Below are positions 24,971 through 39,353 of a stretch of 64,000 bases of DNA, in pieces. A model generated the notes under the pieces. The model made no database searches. It had not been told where the DNA came from and saw only the letters and a list, made by a program, of their open reading frames with translations. Numbering within the stretch: position 1 is the first letter of the stretch; each line of letters begins with the position of its first letter. A program made the position numbers and the translations under genes. Source of the DNA: Malus domestica (lineage: Eukaryota; Streptophyta; Magnoliopsida; Rosales; Rosaceae); NCBI RefSeq assembly GCF_042453785.1, contig NC_091666.1:27486501-27550500 (forward strand). The letters run 5' to 3'.

Positions 24971-26072
24971 GGGTAAGTTACATAGTAGCCCCTCAGATTT
25001 GAGGTCTATTATAACCTCATTCAACATCTTTAAAACATTGCACTTTCATACCTCACATACTATTTTATTTCAAAATAATACATATGTTACATTTTTCATC
25101 CATTGATCCGTTAAGTGCTAACGTGGCTGCCAAATATGGCAACAAAAAAAAACTTTTTAATTTAAAAAAAAAAACTTGAATCTTCTAAATTAAAATTAAA
25201 AAAAAAAAACAAAAACAAAAGTTGAACCCGCAACCCCCCCAACCCAACGTGTAACCCAGAAGAAGAAGAGGAAGGGAAAAAAAAAAACACTCATCTTCAT
25301 CTTCCCCGACCCCCTTTTCCTTGCAACCCTCCCCTTTCTTCCCCCTCCTATCTTCCCCAAACCCACTGTGCACCCATCCTCCACCTCCTCCTCCGCACCC
25401 ACTACTTGCAGCCCAGAAAAAAAAAACCCATTTTCCTTTCCCTGCAACCCAGATCCCGTCTTCCCCAATGAGTGTGGATTTAAGGTGGAGGGTGGGTGCG
25501 CTGGGTTTTTTTTTTTTTTTCCTTCTTTCTGGGTTACAGGTTGGGCTCGGGTTGGGGGAGCGGAAGATGGGTGTGCGGAGGAGGTGGAGATGGGTGCAGA
25601 GGAGGAGGTGGAAGATGGGTGCGCGCGATGGATGGAAGATGATTTGGAGGGGGGTTGCTAAGATCTGGACTTTGCTGCCGGGGGGGGGGGGGGGGTGGCG
25701 ATATGGGACATGGGTTTCGCAGAGGGGGTGGTGGTTATGGGATTTGGGTTCCCCGGGGGGGGGATAATGGGATCGGGGTTCCAAGTTTTCTGGTTCTTCT
25801 TCTTTTTTTTTTTTTTAAAGGTTCAGGTATGGGGGTGGGGTTTTTAAAATTAAAAATAAAAAAATTATTTTTTTTGCCACATGACACACATTTGGCACCC
25901 ACATGGCATAAATGTGGCAACCACGTCAACACCGGATCAATGGATGGAAAATGTAACGGATGTATTATTTTGAAATAAAATAGTACGTGGGGTATGAAAG
26001 TGAAATGTTTTAAAGATGTTATATAAGGTTGTAATAGATATCAAACATGAGGGGCTACTATGTAATTTACCC
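24971..26072. mobile_element. Mutator-like element with long inverted ends
   Basis: The inverted repeats are about 170-200 bp: the left begins 'gggtaagttacatagtagcc', the inverted right end 'gggtaaattacatagtagcc', and pairing continues with few changes to 'catccattgatcc'. The flanks carry an exact 9-bp direct repeat, 'aaatatctt' (24962-24970 and 26073-26081), the Mutator signature. The middle (about 25230-25830) is not transposase: it is strand-biased, C-rich then G-rich, with poly(A)/poly(T) stretches, and its halves partly mirror each other ('aacccagaag', 'cttctttctgggtt'). The long Pro- or Gly-rich frames there are low-complexity and not supported as genes. Confidence 0.85.
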
Positions 26073-26126
26073 AAATATCTTTATGCAAAGTACTTTATCA
26101 TCAAAATGAAAATAAAGAAACATCGA

Positions 26127-26489
26127 TTTTTTAGCTAAAATGATTATTGAGATTGCATAGCTCCTCAATTTAGTTTTTGATAATGAAAATTGATGGTAAT
26201 GATCTCTGAGTTTATCCACCGTAAATCATTTGGTCATTCTCTAAAAAATCTATCAATACTTTCATTAAGTGAATGAGTTGGTTTGACAAAAATACCCTAA
26301 AAAGATGGTTATGTGGACAACCACGTAACACATTAACAATGATATTGACAAATTTTTCACAGAATGACCAAAATAATTATTAGTGGACAAACTCATGAAC
26401 CACTTTTGTCGACTTTTATTATCAGAGACCACACTGATGAGTTATATATGAGTTATATCAATCTCGGAAGCCGTTTTGACTAAAAAGCT
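26127..26489. mobile_element. MITE with long imperfect inverted ends
   Basis: Left 'gatctctgagtttatccacc...catttggtcattctctaaaaa' pairs with the inverted right 'gtggttcatgagtttgtccac...ttttggtcattctgtgaaaaa'. Outer parts pair around 'gagattg'. It is Mutator-like by arm length; the boundaries and target duplication are unresolved. Confidence 0.5.
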
Positions 26490-26772
26490 ATTTAGGGCTA
26501 ATTTACTTGTCACTAGTGGATACGAAAAGAAAGGAAATGAGTTTGTTTCACGACGTTTTTTTACATTTACTTGCACATAAGAAATCAAAACACTCTAATG
26601 TTGTGGAAAGCAGTGGCCTATATGCTCCAAATTGGTGTAGTGGTTACACATAAAAAGAATCTACTTTGCCTAAATGATGATGATGGGATTAAAGGTCACA
26701 TATGCTATTGAAGAATGAAATATATGCCCTTGCTTTTACCATCATCACTAAGAACATTTACCCTTCGCATTC

Positions 26773-27198
26773 ATTGCCTTAAGAGCTCTCATGGACATGG
26801 TTCACCATTCACAAATAGACCACCATTTTGGCCCCTAAAGTCATGAAATGCTTTAGCCACCAAACTAAGGCCCAACCAAGGAGAGATTTTTGTGCCCGCC
26901 CGCCTCATTGGCAACAGACACAAATGGGTTGGGCCACGAGGAGTGGTTGGGATCAAAATACAGGGGAGGGCCCATCTATGTGCGCATTGCCTTAAGAGCT
27001 CTCATGGACATGGTTCATCATTCACAAATAGACCACCATTTTGGCCCTTAAAGTCATGAAATGCTTTAGCCACCAAACTAAGGCCTAACCAAGGAGAGAT
27101 TTTTGTGCTCGCCCGCCGCATGGGCAATAGACACAGATGGGTTGGGCCACGAGGAGTGGTTGGGACCAAAATACAGGGGGGCCCATCTGTGTGTGCAG
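26773..27198. repeat. Direct tandem duplication, two units of about 213 bp
   Basis: The unit starting 'attgccttaagagctctcat' occurs at 26773 and 26986 and runs to 'gggcccatct'. The two copies differ at few positions. The unit has no recognised coding content. Confidence 0.9.
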
Positions 27199-27219
27199 GC
27201 AGACAAACAAGCATACAAA

Positions 27220-27671
27220 GTTCTAAAAGACGCCAGACGCTACTCGGGCGGCGGGCCGGGGCCTAGCGCCTAGGCGAACTAGACGGATTTAAGTAAATTC
27301 ATTATATTTCATGTAAATAAGTATTTGTTTATACTTAAAATATATATAATTTTATCATAACTACAAAATAGAATGACATATGTATTATGAAGTATTAGAA
27401 CATAATGAAAACATAGGAAACAAGAATATAGTGTGTTCTCATTTAAATATTCAACAAGTCTCTTACAATTTATTGAAAAAATAAATAAATGCAAATTGAA
27501 AGTTATCTATTTTCTGTTTAAGTGAGTCGCAACCTATGCAGGTGCCTAGGCGGGGCGGGCGCCTCAGATGGTTTATGCGTCCTTTTTTAATTTTCAAACG
27601 CCTAGACATTAATCGGGACGGTGGCCAGCCGCCTAGGCGGCTTTAGGCGGAGATTTTTATAACAGTGCACA
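27220..27671. mobile_element. hAT-like MITE with GCGCCTAGGCG-rich ends
   Basis: The left 'gttctaaaagacgcc...ggcctagcgcctaggcg' pairs with the inverted right 'gttataaaaatctccgcc...ccgcctaggcggc'. The interior is AT-rich. Exact 8-bp flanks 'catacaaa' (27212-27219, 27672-27679) suggest a target duplication, though the right end carries a few extra bases, and this word also recurs locally. Confidence 0.55.
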
Positions 27672-27679
27672 CATACAAA

Positions 27680-28233
27680 CGCTAATCAAACAATTGGGTA
27701 AGTTACGTCTCTCTTTTTATATTCTTCATCTAATGCCATGACACATACAAACGCTAAACCACCGCTAAACATCTGCGTGGATGCACTGAAATCCCACAAC
27801 AAAGTAAAACAGAAGGCAAAATGAGTCAGAGGAAGACAAACAAATGAAAGTGTAAAGAGTAATCATACAGTTTAGAGACCATAACATTGCTCGAAATGTG
27901 TAGTTCCTACTAAAGGCTTCACAAACTTGGACATCCTTGAATAAATTGAAATTTGAAGTCTCACATACAATGTCTACCGGTGAGTTCACAGCATGTAAGA
28001 AATTACTATCCTGAAACATGGTTTCTTGCTATAGATGCTGATTCGTCTTTAGTTCTCAGAATTGACCAGTTTTTATTGCCATCCAAGGTTGGCAAAACAA
28101 CTGGTTGATATTTTGCTCTTGTTCCCTTTAAACTTCTCAACCAATGAGTAAGATCAGCATCCACAGCCAACACGATGAAGTTAATAAACTCGGGATCCTT
28201 CTGGACTAGCTCAATCGTTCAATTTCATCATTG
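27680..28233. other. Intergenic, 3' side of the mTERF gene
   Basis: No convincing gene. Part of 28030-28233 is probably the mTERF 3' UTR. Confidence 0.35.
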
Positions 28234-29613
28234 TTACTTGCATATTACGGGAACTGGAAACCCTTGAAATTCTATCTGGCCTTTATTTGCCTTGACAATG
28301 TCAGGAACCACTTGTTCATACTTGCTCATTACCTTCCGCATGAAAGCCTTCTCGGTCAGTTTGAGCACATAGGGGAAGTTAATGTCTTCCTTTATCAACC
28401 CCCGTGACAATAAAAGTTGCAGAACCGAACACCTAGGAAGAATTCTCTTCTCCATGCTGAGCAGCAAAAGGTTTGGATGCTTCGCAACCGTTGACGGCTT
28501 CAAATTCAACTTATTCACGAAAAAATCCATCAATTGATGGATCTTCTTCACCGAAGTAATCATACACATGGGTTGCGATCTGAACGCTGCAAAAATCTCA
28601 TCTTTCGACAAACCTAAACTTGTATAAGTTTCCAACTTCTGCTCCCATAGCGCTGTACTCATCACCGCCATGCTCCGAACAGCTAAAACAAATAGCAGAT
28701 TATTAGGTTCAAAACCCAAATCTTTAACATAATCAATAATCTCACTGAGCACTGTATTCCTCAGAAGCAGTGTTTTTGGCTGAATCATGAAAATCTTCAC
28801 AATCAGTGACTCTGGCACACCATGGCTCCTCAACAATGTTATGTTCGGCTCAAGTAACTTTTCCAAATTACACTCAAGCATCCGGTAGTATCCCTTTATA
28901 GCCTTCAGCACATTCTCATCACTGCCAAGAAACCGCCTAAGTGCTTTAACACTCGGTATGAAGTGGTGTTTAAGGCTCCTAGTTAAAACATAAGGCTCGT
29001 TGGACAAAATCGTTGCGATTTCAATCTCTGAGAGCCCCAAAGACCTGAAAAACTCAATCTTTGGCTTAAAAATCTTCTCTGCATCGTATACAAACAATGC
29101 AGGAAGCTTCATCATCAAGGATGCTATATCCTTTTCACTCAATCCATGACTCCTAAAGAACTCAAACACCGTTTTCGCATTGCATTCAAGCACACGAGGC
29201 TCTTTGCCAATCATTTTCGCAAGGCTGGTTCCCGAAAACCCCAATGACTTGAACAAATCCAAATTGGGTCCAATGCTACTGTCTAAATCGCCCAAAAGCA
29301 ACCCCGGACGTTTGGTGATTAGATTTTTGATGTGGCTCCGAGTCAACCCGTGAGCTCTGAACAGACTCAGTACCGAGTCAGGGTGGTGGGTGGTGGTGGG
29401 TTCGATCTGGAGCTTCTTGGAAGCTGAAATGGCGGAATCTGAGGACAACCCACATGATTTTTGGAGGTAAGAGGCTGTAAAAAGTTGTGGGTCGGTGAAA
29501 TTCGAGAACTTTGAGGTGGGTTTTGCAGTGGAGGTTGAATACAAGCTTCCATGGCGGCTCAGTAAATATGGTGAAGCTCTTTGCTTTAGTTTTAAGCAAA
29601 TTAAACGAAGCAT
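28234..29613 (-). CDS. mTERF-domain protein, organellar (459 aa)
   Basis: A single uninterrupted exon, as in most plant mTERF genes. The N-terminus (MLRLICLKLKQRASPYLLSRHGSLYSTSTA) is rich in Arg, Ser and hydrophobic residues without acid residues, typical of a mitochondrial or plastid transit peptide. The rest is a chain of about eight mTERF repeats, each with an LxxxGL/F...EI...I...P.ll pattern (FRSHGLSEKDIASLMMKLPALF, FFRSLGLSEIEIATILSNEP, TSLGLSKDEIFAAFRSQP). The family binds nucleic acid as an alpha-solenoid and acts in organelle transcription or RNA processing. It is one of the large plant-expanded subgroup, so the exact orthologue is not named. The start is the first in-frame ATG of the open frame. 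Confidence 0.9.
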   Translation of the reverse strand: MLRLICLKLKQRASPYLLSRHGSLYSTSTAKPTSKFSNFTDPQLFTASYLQKSCGLSSDSAISASKKLQIEPTTTHHPDSVLSLFRAHGLTRSHIKNLITKRPGLLLGDLDSSIGPNLDLFKSLGFSGTSLAKMIGKEPRVLECNAKTVFEFFRSHGLSEKDIASLMMKLPALFVYDAEKIFKPKIEFFRSLGLSEIEIATILSNEPYVLTRSLKHHFIPSVKALRRFLGSDENVLKAIKGYYRMLECNLEKLLEPNITLLRSHGVPESLIVKIFMIQPKTLLLRNTVLSEIIDYVKDLGFEPNNLLFVLAVRSMAVMSTALWEQKLETYTSLGLSKDEIFAAFRSQPMCMITSVKKIHQLMDFFVNKLNLKPSTVAKHPNLLLLSMEKRILPRCSVLQLLLSRGLIKEDINFPYVLKLTEKAFMRKVMSKYEQVVPDIVKANKGQIEFQGFPVPVICK

Positions 29614-30915
29614 CGGATTGAGAAGTAAGAGGGTCAGAGATTGGTTTTACCTGGTTCTTTGATTTGAATAAGTATTTGATGCTATTGAATTTGTTGAAGC
29701 ATTGGTTGGTCTTCTTCTTCTTCTCCCTACGCAGTGCCGTTGGATTGCCCTAATCGGCGATTACAGAGAGCTATACTTCGAGAATTTTACGGAACAGGAC
29801 GAATGAGACGACATGTCGTTTATGGCGGGTGCCACTGTTGTAAATTTGTAATGGTTTACTTTGATGTGAAGAAAATGAGAGTAGGTGAAATATGAGTGCG
29901 GGAGATTGGTGTCTAGAAAAGAAAAATGACGATTTTTGTAGTGATTTGATCGTAAAAGTGAAAAATTAATTTAGCAGAGGTGATTCGATTCAATTTAGAT
30001 TGATCTTATCTTTCAAGTTATAGTTACAGTAAACTGTAAGCGGTGCGGTGCGGTTTAGTTTTTTTGAACTAAAATGAGAGAATAAACTAAATCAAAAACC
30101 AAACTCAAACCAAACTCAAACCAAACTATTACTGAGCATTTGGTTTTCTCGGTTTGACGATTTAGAGAGAATCTAAACGGTCTTTTGGTTTTGTAATAGT
30201 TAATTACTTGATTATTTAAGACAAAAAACAAAACAAAAAAGAGATCGAGAGGTACTTTTCACCCCTTAAACCTTGAACTTCCATTGACAAAATGAACACC
30301 TTTTACGCTTGTACCAACATTTTTCTAGAACTTTATTATTATTATTTTTTAAATGGAATCAGTTAGTGGTTTTGTCATTATAGTTCATTTTTCTAGGAGT
30401 CGAGAAGACTTATAGAGACATTTCAGCCTCTTCTTGGCCACCATCTGTGATTTACCAGTGTCAAAGATCGAACTCAAGACGTGCCGTATAAAATACGGGT
30501 ATGAAATTCATCTCCAACTACATTATTAATCCGGAATATAGATATCCTCAGTTTGTCTAAAGAAACCCAATTCCCAAATGGTCCTGAAATATGCGGCTAT
30601 CCAAACACACCCAAATCATCCTCACCACCCTACACACACGTCCAAGCTAACTACTCGGGACCCACACCTCACAACCGTTAGATTCACCAAGCGTTAAACC
30701 CAGTATACACATCCAACGGACCGAACGACTTGCCGCCACCTACAAAAGCAAAGCACACTTCTTCCTCACTGAAAAAACCCTAAACCCTAACCCTCTCGAA
30801 TTGCAGCTCTCTCTTCCCCCTTCTCTCCACCGCCGATTCTGACAGTTCTAGAGAGAGAAAGTGAGGGTTCCACGGACAAAGCCAAAGCCCTAAACGCCGC
30901 CGTTTCGAGTGCTCG
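29614..30915. other. Shared upstream region of mTERF (-) and NOP56 (+)
   Basis: Two divergent genes share this 1.3 kb. About 30030-30200 repeats 'aaaccaaactcaaacc' and 'cggtttgacg', with a 'gcggtgcggtgcggttta' edge, likely a MITE of the ACCGA/CGGTT type. About 30395-30500 contains 'gatcgaactcaagacgtgcc', a reverse-orientation B-box-like motif of a possible SINE. Short 'aaaccctaaaccctaaccct' repeats at about 30775-30795 lie just before NOP56, a telo-box motif common in plant ribosome-biogenesis promoters. Confidence 0.45.
30775..30796 (+). promoter_or_regulatory. Telo-box motifs upstream of NOP56
   Basis: Repeated AAACCCTAA words 120-140 bases before the NOP56 ATG. In plants this motif is frequent in promoters of ribosomal-protein and nucleolar genes. 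Here it fits the gene's role; activity is inferred. Confidence 0.5.
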
Positions 30916-33900
30916 ATGGCGCTTTACCTGCTCTACGAATCAGCTTCAGGCTACTCGTTGTTCCTCGCTCATGGCATTGACCAAATCGGGCAGAACACCG
31001 AGGCGGTCCGGGGCTCCATTTCGGACATCAACCGGTTCGGGAAGGTGGTACAGCTCGCAGCTTTCGACCCATTTGAGTCGGCCCTGGACGCCCTTAACCA
31101 ATGCAACTCAGTCTCTGAAGGTAGAGAATGAAGGCTTGTTTCTTTTAGGCTTTTTGATTGCTTTTGTTTCTGTTTGATTATTTAAGTTTGAACATTTTTA
31201 TGTTTTTGTGATTTTTGTTGTTGTTTGGTTGATAGGAAATTGAGGGCAAATAATTTATGCATGTATTGGGATTTTGATTAACTGTTGCTGCATTCGAATA
31301 TCTACATTTCCGCTATCGATTATTAAGAAATGTCGAAAATTTTGAGTCAACTTAACCGGTTCCGCAGTTTTACATGAAAAACTTGCGAAACTTGCAAAAA
31401 TATAGGATATTGGAGCTTTGATCCTATTGATTAGGTATTTAACTATATGAGCTGCTTAGTTGTGTTAAGGTACCCAAGTTCATTTTGTTCCCTTCTCCTT
31501 TCTGCTCCGGAAAACTTGCTAGTGTGTTTCGTAAAGCATATGTGGAATTTCAAGTGGGTTAATAGATTATATAATCTACTAATGTTGATAGTTGAAGAAT
31601 ACTTTTGCCTCTCTTGGATGCTTGGTGTGTTTAAATGAAGTTTATTCTTTTAATTTGGTGTGGTGAGGAACACAAAGGGTTTTACTTATTTGTTGCGGTT
31701 TCGTTTCAGGGGTTATGACTGATGAACTAAGAAAATTTTTGGAAAAAAATCTCCCACAAGTCAAGGAAGGTAAGAAGCCAAAGTTCAGTTTGGGAGTTTC
31801 CGAACCTAAGATCGGGTCACACATATTCGAAGAGACTAAAATTCCATGCCAAAGTAATGAGTTTGTCCTTGAGTTGATTCGTGGCGTGCGATTACATTTT
31901 GTTACGCTCCTCAAGAGTCTAAAGGTTTGAATTCTACACATCCTATCTTGTTTATATTAAATTCATACGTGCTCTAGTTTGCTATATTTCTGTGGGTTTA
32001 AGATGTATAGCCTTTAGAATTTGTATCTTTTAATTTTGATTTTTCGTTATTTCCTCACCCTAGCCTGGGGACTTAGAGAAAGCCCAGCTTGGTCTAGGGC
32101 ACAGTTACAGCAGGGCCAAGGTCAAGTTCAATGTCAACCGTGTTGACAATATGGTGATTCAAGCAATCTTCCTTCTGGATACCCTTGATAAGGATATCAA
32201 TTCCTTCTCCATGAGAGTCAGGTATTGATACTGGCATATTCTCAGTTCAGTAATATGAATTAGGATTTTACCTTGAACCGTTTACAAATTTATGTCGGCA
32301 AAGCATGGGTTTAAAGATTGAATAATTGAAGGAATAGATAATATTTTTGTGTATTCTTGTTCATTCCTTCTCTGCAGAGAATGGTACTCTTGGCATTTTC
32401 CTGAATTGGTGAAGATCGTCAATGACAATTATCTCTATGCTAAAGTGTCAAAATATATTAAAGACAAGTCAACACTGTCTGAAGACCATCTATCAGATTT
32501 AACCGACCTTGTTGGAGATGAAGATAAGGCAAAGGAGATTATAGAAGCCGCCAAAGCATCCATGGGTAGGATTTCATAATACATGCCCTTCATTCATCTG
32601 TTTCTCTATCCATTCATTCATCGTTCTTATTGTTATTTTTGTTTTAATTTTTCACAGGCCAAGATTTGTCTCCACTTGACTTGATGAACGTTCAGCAATT
32701 TGCACAGAAGGTGATGGACCTAGCTGAGTACAGGAAAAGGCTTTATGACTATCTGGTTTCTAAAATGAGTGACATTGCACCCAATCTGGCCTCTTTAATT
32801 GGTGAAGTAGTTGGAGCGCGTTTGATTTCTCATGCTGGTAGTCTTACAAATTTGGCTAAATGCCCTTCTTCTACCCTTCAGATCCTAGGTGCAGAAAAGG
32901 CTCTCTTCAGGTGCTTTTACTCTCCCTTTCCCTCAAGATGCTACATGAAAGTTGTATCTGTATGACAAGAAACAAGTAACAAAAAGCTCTCTAGATTCAT
33001 TTTACGTCCCTAGGTTGACTCTTTTGTTCTTCTCCGCAGGGCACTAAAAACCAGGGGAAACACACCCAAATATGGACTGATATTCCATTCATCTTTTATT
33101 GGTCGAGCATCTGCACGTAACAAGGGCCGAATGGCTCGTTATCTTGCAAACAAGTGCTCTATTGCTTCTCGCATTGATTGCTTTGCAGGTGAGTTTCAGC
33201 CTTCCTCATACAGTGATGGCTGGCTAACTTTTCTTTTCTTATGTATTACAGTTTATTTCTGCATAAATAATATTGTTGCAACCTTCGGTGATGCAGATAG
33301 TAGCAGTACTGTGTTTGGGGAGAAGCTCCGTGAGCAAGTTGAGGAGCGACTTGACTTTTATGACAAGGGTGTTGCACCTCGCAAAAACATTGATGTCATG
33401 AAATCTGCAATTGAGAGCACTCAAAGCAAAGGTGTGTAACTGAGAGGATCTTAAGAGTTTTTTACACGACATTAATACAACCATAGGAATATATTGTATT
33501 TCTGGTCACGAATCTGTCAATTATGTTATATGAGAATTAGGATTAACCTTTGATTTGATATAAAATGTTGGTAGGCTTGCTTTCTGCCGTGTAATTTTGA
33601 TAGTTTATATGTATGTAACAGACACAGAGATGGAAACAGAGGAAGCTTCCGGGAAGAAAAGCAAGAAAAAGAAATCAAAAGTTGCAGATAATGGTGATGC
33701 TATGGCTGTGGATGAACCAGCTGCCACTACAAATGGAGATGCCGCCGAGGGTAAGTCTGAAAAGAAGAAGAAGAAGAAGGACAAGAGAAAATTGGATCAG
33801 GAGGATCAACCCATGGAGGATGCGAATAACGAACATGCCGAGGAGGATGGAACAGCCAAGAAGAAGAAGAAGAAGAGCAAACATGATAATGGAGACGATA

Positions 33901-33965
33901 TACAGGCTGCCAGTGATGTCAAGAAGAAGAAGAAGAAGAAATCAAAAAGTGAAGACAGCGACTAA
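30916..33965 (+). CDS. NOP56: Nucleolar protein 56 (box C/D snoRNP core)
   Basis: Exons: 30916-31120, 31710-31924, 32064-32221, 32378-32565, 32658-32910, 33040-33188, 33297-33431, 33622-33965; all GT-AG, phases consistent, 548 aa. The protein begins [20 protein letters not shown], diagnostic of NOP56 rather than NOP58. The NOP5 N-terminal domain is followed by a coiled-coil and the Nop domain ([17 protein letters not shown], then [20 protein letters not shown]) that binds the 15.5K-RNA complex. The tail, about 110 residues, alternates acidic blocks with runs of four to seven Lys, as in other NOP56 proteins. It acts in the nucleolus with fibrillarin, NOP58 and 15.5K in rRNA 2'-O-methylation. 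The tail is coded largely by aag repeats (33750-33950). Confidence 0.97.
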
Positions 33966-35395
33966 ATTACAATCAACATTGTCATTGGCACCTGAGGGGC
34001 ATGTGGATATATCCCGGCTTGCTGCCATTATGTTGTTTCGATGTCAACAGTTTTCGTAGTGGGTTTCTACGTTATCAGTATAAACCATGTTCTAATACTC
34101 TATGTAGTAATAACATTTCTAGTTGCACTTTTATCCCAAGTTGAATTTTATATCAACGTCGGTTTTTTTTTTTTTTTTTTTTTTTGCTGTTTCTATGGCT
34201 GTCCGGATCAAGTTGTGTAGACAATAGAAATTGTAGTTCAATGTAGGTTTTCGACAATGATTTAGCTCTATAAAGCTGTTCGTGTTTATGGTTAAATGTT
34301 TTGTGCTTGACATGTGATTCTTTTTTTGCCTGAACTGAAGCTCGAAAGCTCGACTCCTAGCTGCGGCCGGAAATCCGCCGGAAGTTTGCAGCTGGACGAG
34401 CAACCGGTGGAATCGATTTCACGTGGTTTTGTTTGGTGGATGTGTGTGATCTGTGTTTCTCAACTGCTGTTGCTATTTCACCATCGCAATTCCTTGTCAT
34501 TGAATTTTCCTGGAACAATTTCTTTAAAAAAGAAAAGTGCTAAAGTCAAAATTCTCCCCGGTTTTTTATTCTATTTTTTTCCTTTGACCTTTTCCTTTTT
34601 CTTTTTCTAATACCCCAAATTGTCTAATAATTCAACGGGATTGCATCACAAAGCATGGGCCAGATTCGCATGATGTAAAAAGTATATTATCAAGAAAAAT
34701 AAATAATCAAAGCTTTTGACTTTTTCTCTATATTTTACTAAGCTAATTAAGAAAATCATAATTTGACTTTGATATTTTGTCCTTTGACTCCTTAGAGTTA
34801 GTGCACTGCCTTTTTTTTTCTTCTAAAATTCATTATTTTGTTCTATTAGTATTTATTTGTATTTGTAAGTAAGAGTAACGAATTACCCTCAATGATGACG
34901 TTAAAAATATTATATTATGATGACTCATTATATAGTTAGTCAAATATCCATTCAAAATCTCTTATCATTATTTCGGTCTATTAGTATATCTCTATTTATA
35001 AATAGCGAGTCACCAAATTTCTGTCAATGATGGTGCTCAAAATATTATATTATGCCGACTCATTCTGTAGTTAGCCCAATGCCCATTCAGAATATATTTC
35101 ATTATCAAAATCATAAAGATAAAAAGAAAAAAAAAGGAAAAAAAAAAAATTTCAAAGCAGATCCAAGGGACAGGGGTAAACAGGTAATTAACAGACCGGT
35201 AGGTATAACGGGCCTAACGGCTGCTTGAGTTTGAAGCATTGGAGGATCCGAAGTCCGAACAAAGCTCAAGCACCACCAACCCCACACCTTAAAGGCTTAA
35301 ACACACAACACCCTCTCTCTCTCTCTTCGCCCACTCTTACCGTTATTCTAGAGAGAGAAAACCCTAACCCTAAAACCAGAGAGAAACAGTCAGCC
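33966..35395. other. Intergenic between NOP56 and adenylate kinase
   Basis: A poly(T) run at about 34162-34185 and AT-rich sequence. A telo-box-like 'aaccctaaccctaaaacc' lies at about 35359-35378, before the adenylate kinase ATG, after a CT-rich leader. No additional gene is seen. Confidence 0.4.
34845..35105. repeat. Diverged tandem repeat, about 135-bp period
   Basis: Two units beginning 'attagtat' (34845, 34980) share 'aaaatattatattatg', 'gactcatt...tagttag' and 'cccattcagaata/tccattcaaaat'. They are clearly older than the other tandem repeats here. Confidence 0.6.
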
Positions 35396-37948
<2,553 letters not shown>

Positions 37949-39353
37949 AACAGGGTCCCTTTGCCTTTAGCTTGGATATATTATCCAGCAGTCCTGGCTC
38001 TTTTTTTATTTATGTCCATTTACTTTCTGACATACGATTGAATATGCGATTGTCTGCACGTTGTCTGCCGACTCTGCCCATGTTCTGTTGAATTTCAAAC
38101 TGATAGTACCGGCTGCTGTCTTAACTCTTGAGAGTTTAATGAGAGGAGTAACTTGTGAAATAAGAATTATGGATTTCAGTCAGTTTAATTTTGTTGATTA
38201 CTTTCTTGGAGTTCTACTGAACAATACAGTTGTAGTGCGATGCTTTTCTCTCGTTACTTGTATTGCAAAGATTGCTGCTGAAATAGTTGTGCATAAACTA
38301 GTTGGAAGTTTGACGCTCATTTAAGTGAGGACTTACATGGCACGGATACACCACTACGGTAGTGTCGCACAACATGTAAGTCTTTGTTCACATGTTCTTA
38401 TTTCATGAGCACAGGACGTTGCGTGATGGTGTATCTGAGCTATGAAAGTTGTTTACCGCTCCCATATGTTGCCCACATGAAACAAGGATTTGTTTCTTTG
38501 AGTCCCTGCTGGCATGATGGGACTCCTTAAAACGTCCTGTACGTTACTTATTAAAACATCGAAAACAAAATTGAAAGTGGATCTACACTTCAACAAATAA
38601 AAATATACTGTATGTTATTTCTTAAAACATAAATGATGAGTTTTGTAAAATCAAATCAATGGCCTAGATTTTATTTAAAGTGCGATCAAATCCTAGAACA
38701 GTCTACCAAATTTCAGAGGCCAAACACTTCTTCAAAGGCAAGCTAAGGATGATAAAAGTGATAAATAGATGTATCACATCTATTATTTTTTGGTACAGTA
38801 TGATAATACCGTGATAATGGTATCACATACCAATACCGTACCATAAAATTTCAATTCAGTACAATACTGTGCCAATACTGATTGGCACAAAATCATACAG
38901 TTAGCAATTCGGTTGACATGGTAGTTTGGCAAAAAAAATCCACCCCAAGATGGGAGAGGGTTTCTTGCACTGGGTACACTACTGTATCAGTAGTATAATT
39001 GAAACGTGGAAAAGTTAAAACACATAACATCATGTCATCGTTTTGGATTTGGTACATGCCCGCTATAACGTACCCGAACAATTAACTGAACGACGTAACA
39101 GCATCAATTTTGAGGAAATTGCTAAATAAAATGAAACAGGAATGCAGGAACACAAAACTAAAGAAATTGGGGCTCCTCCAGAATCCAAAACGCGAAGAAC
39201 CCCTGGTGGTGCTTGTTCAATTACTACGTTTGAATCCGTCTTTAGAGCAAAGACGTCACAAGAGCAACTAGCAGACTCCTTTTCGCATGAACTTCCGAAA
39301 GCAACTCCTCTCGTATGAGCTTCTGAAGAAGATGAGAATGCCGGACTGTAGAC
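37949..39353. other. Intergenic between convergent genes
   Basis: The adenylate kinase 3' UTR lies at its left and the aminopeptidase 3' UTR at its right. About 38790-38900 repeats the words 'gataccgt', 'caatac' and 'gtacc', perhaps an old MITE edge. No gene is seen. Confidence 0.35.

Noticed and set aside
25185-25978. Long Pro-, Gly- and Ser-rich open frames on both strands
   Set aside because: They lie in the low-complexity C/G-rich core of the Mutator-like element, overlap one another on both strands and have no domain.
26760-27198. CRISPR-like or satellite array
   Set aside because: Only two long units and no spacers; a simple tandem duplication in plant DNA.
31121-33621. Box C/D snoRNA genes in NOP56 introns, as known in animals
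   Set aside because: I looked for paired RUGAUGA and CUGA boxes with flanking stems in the introns and found no convincing pair.
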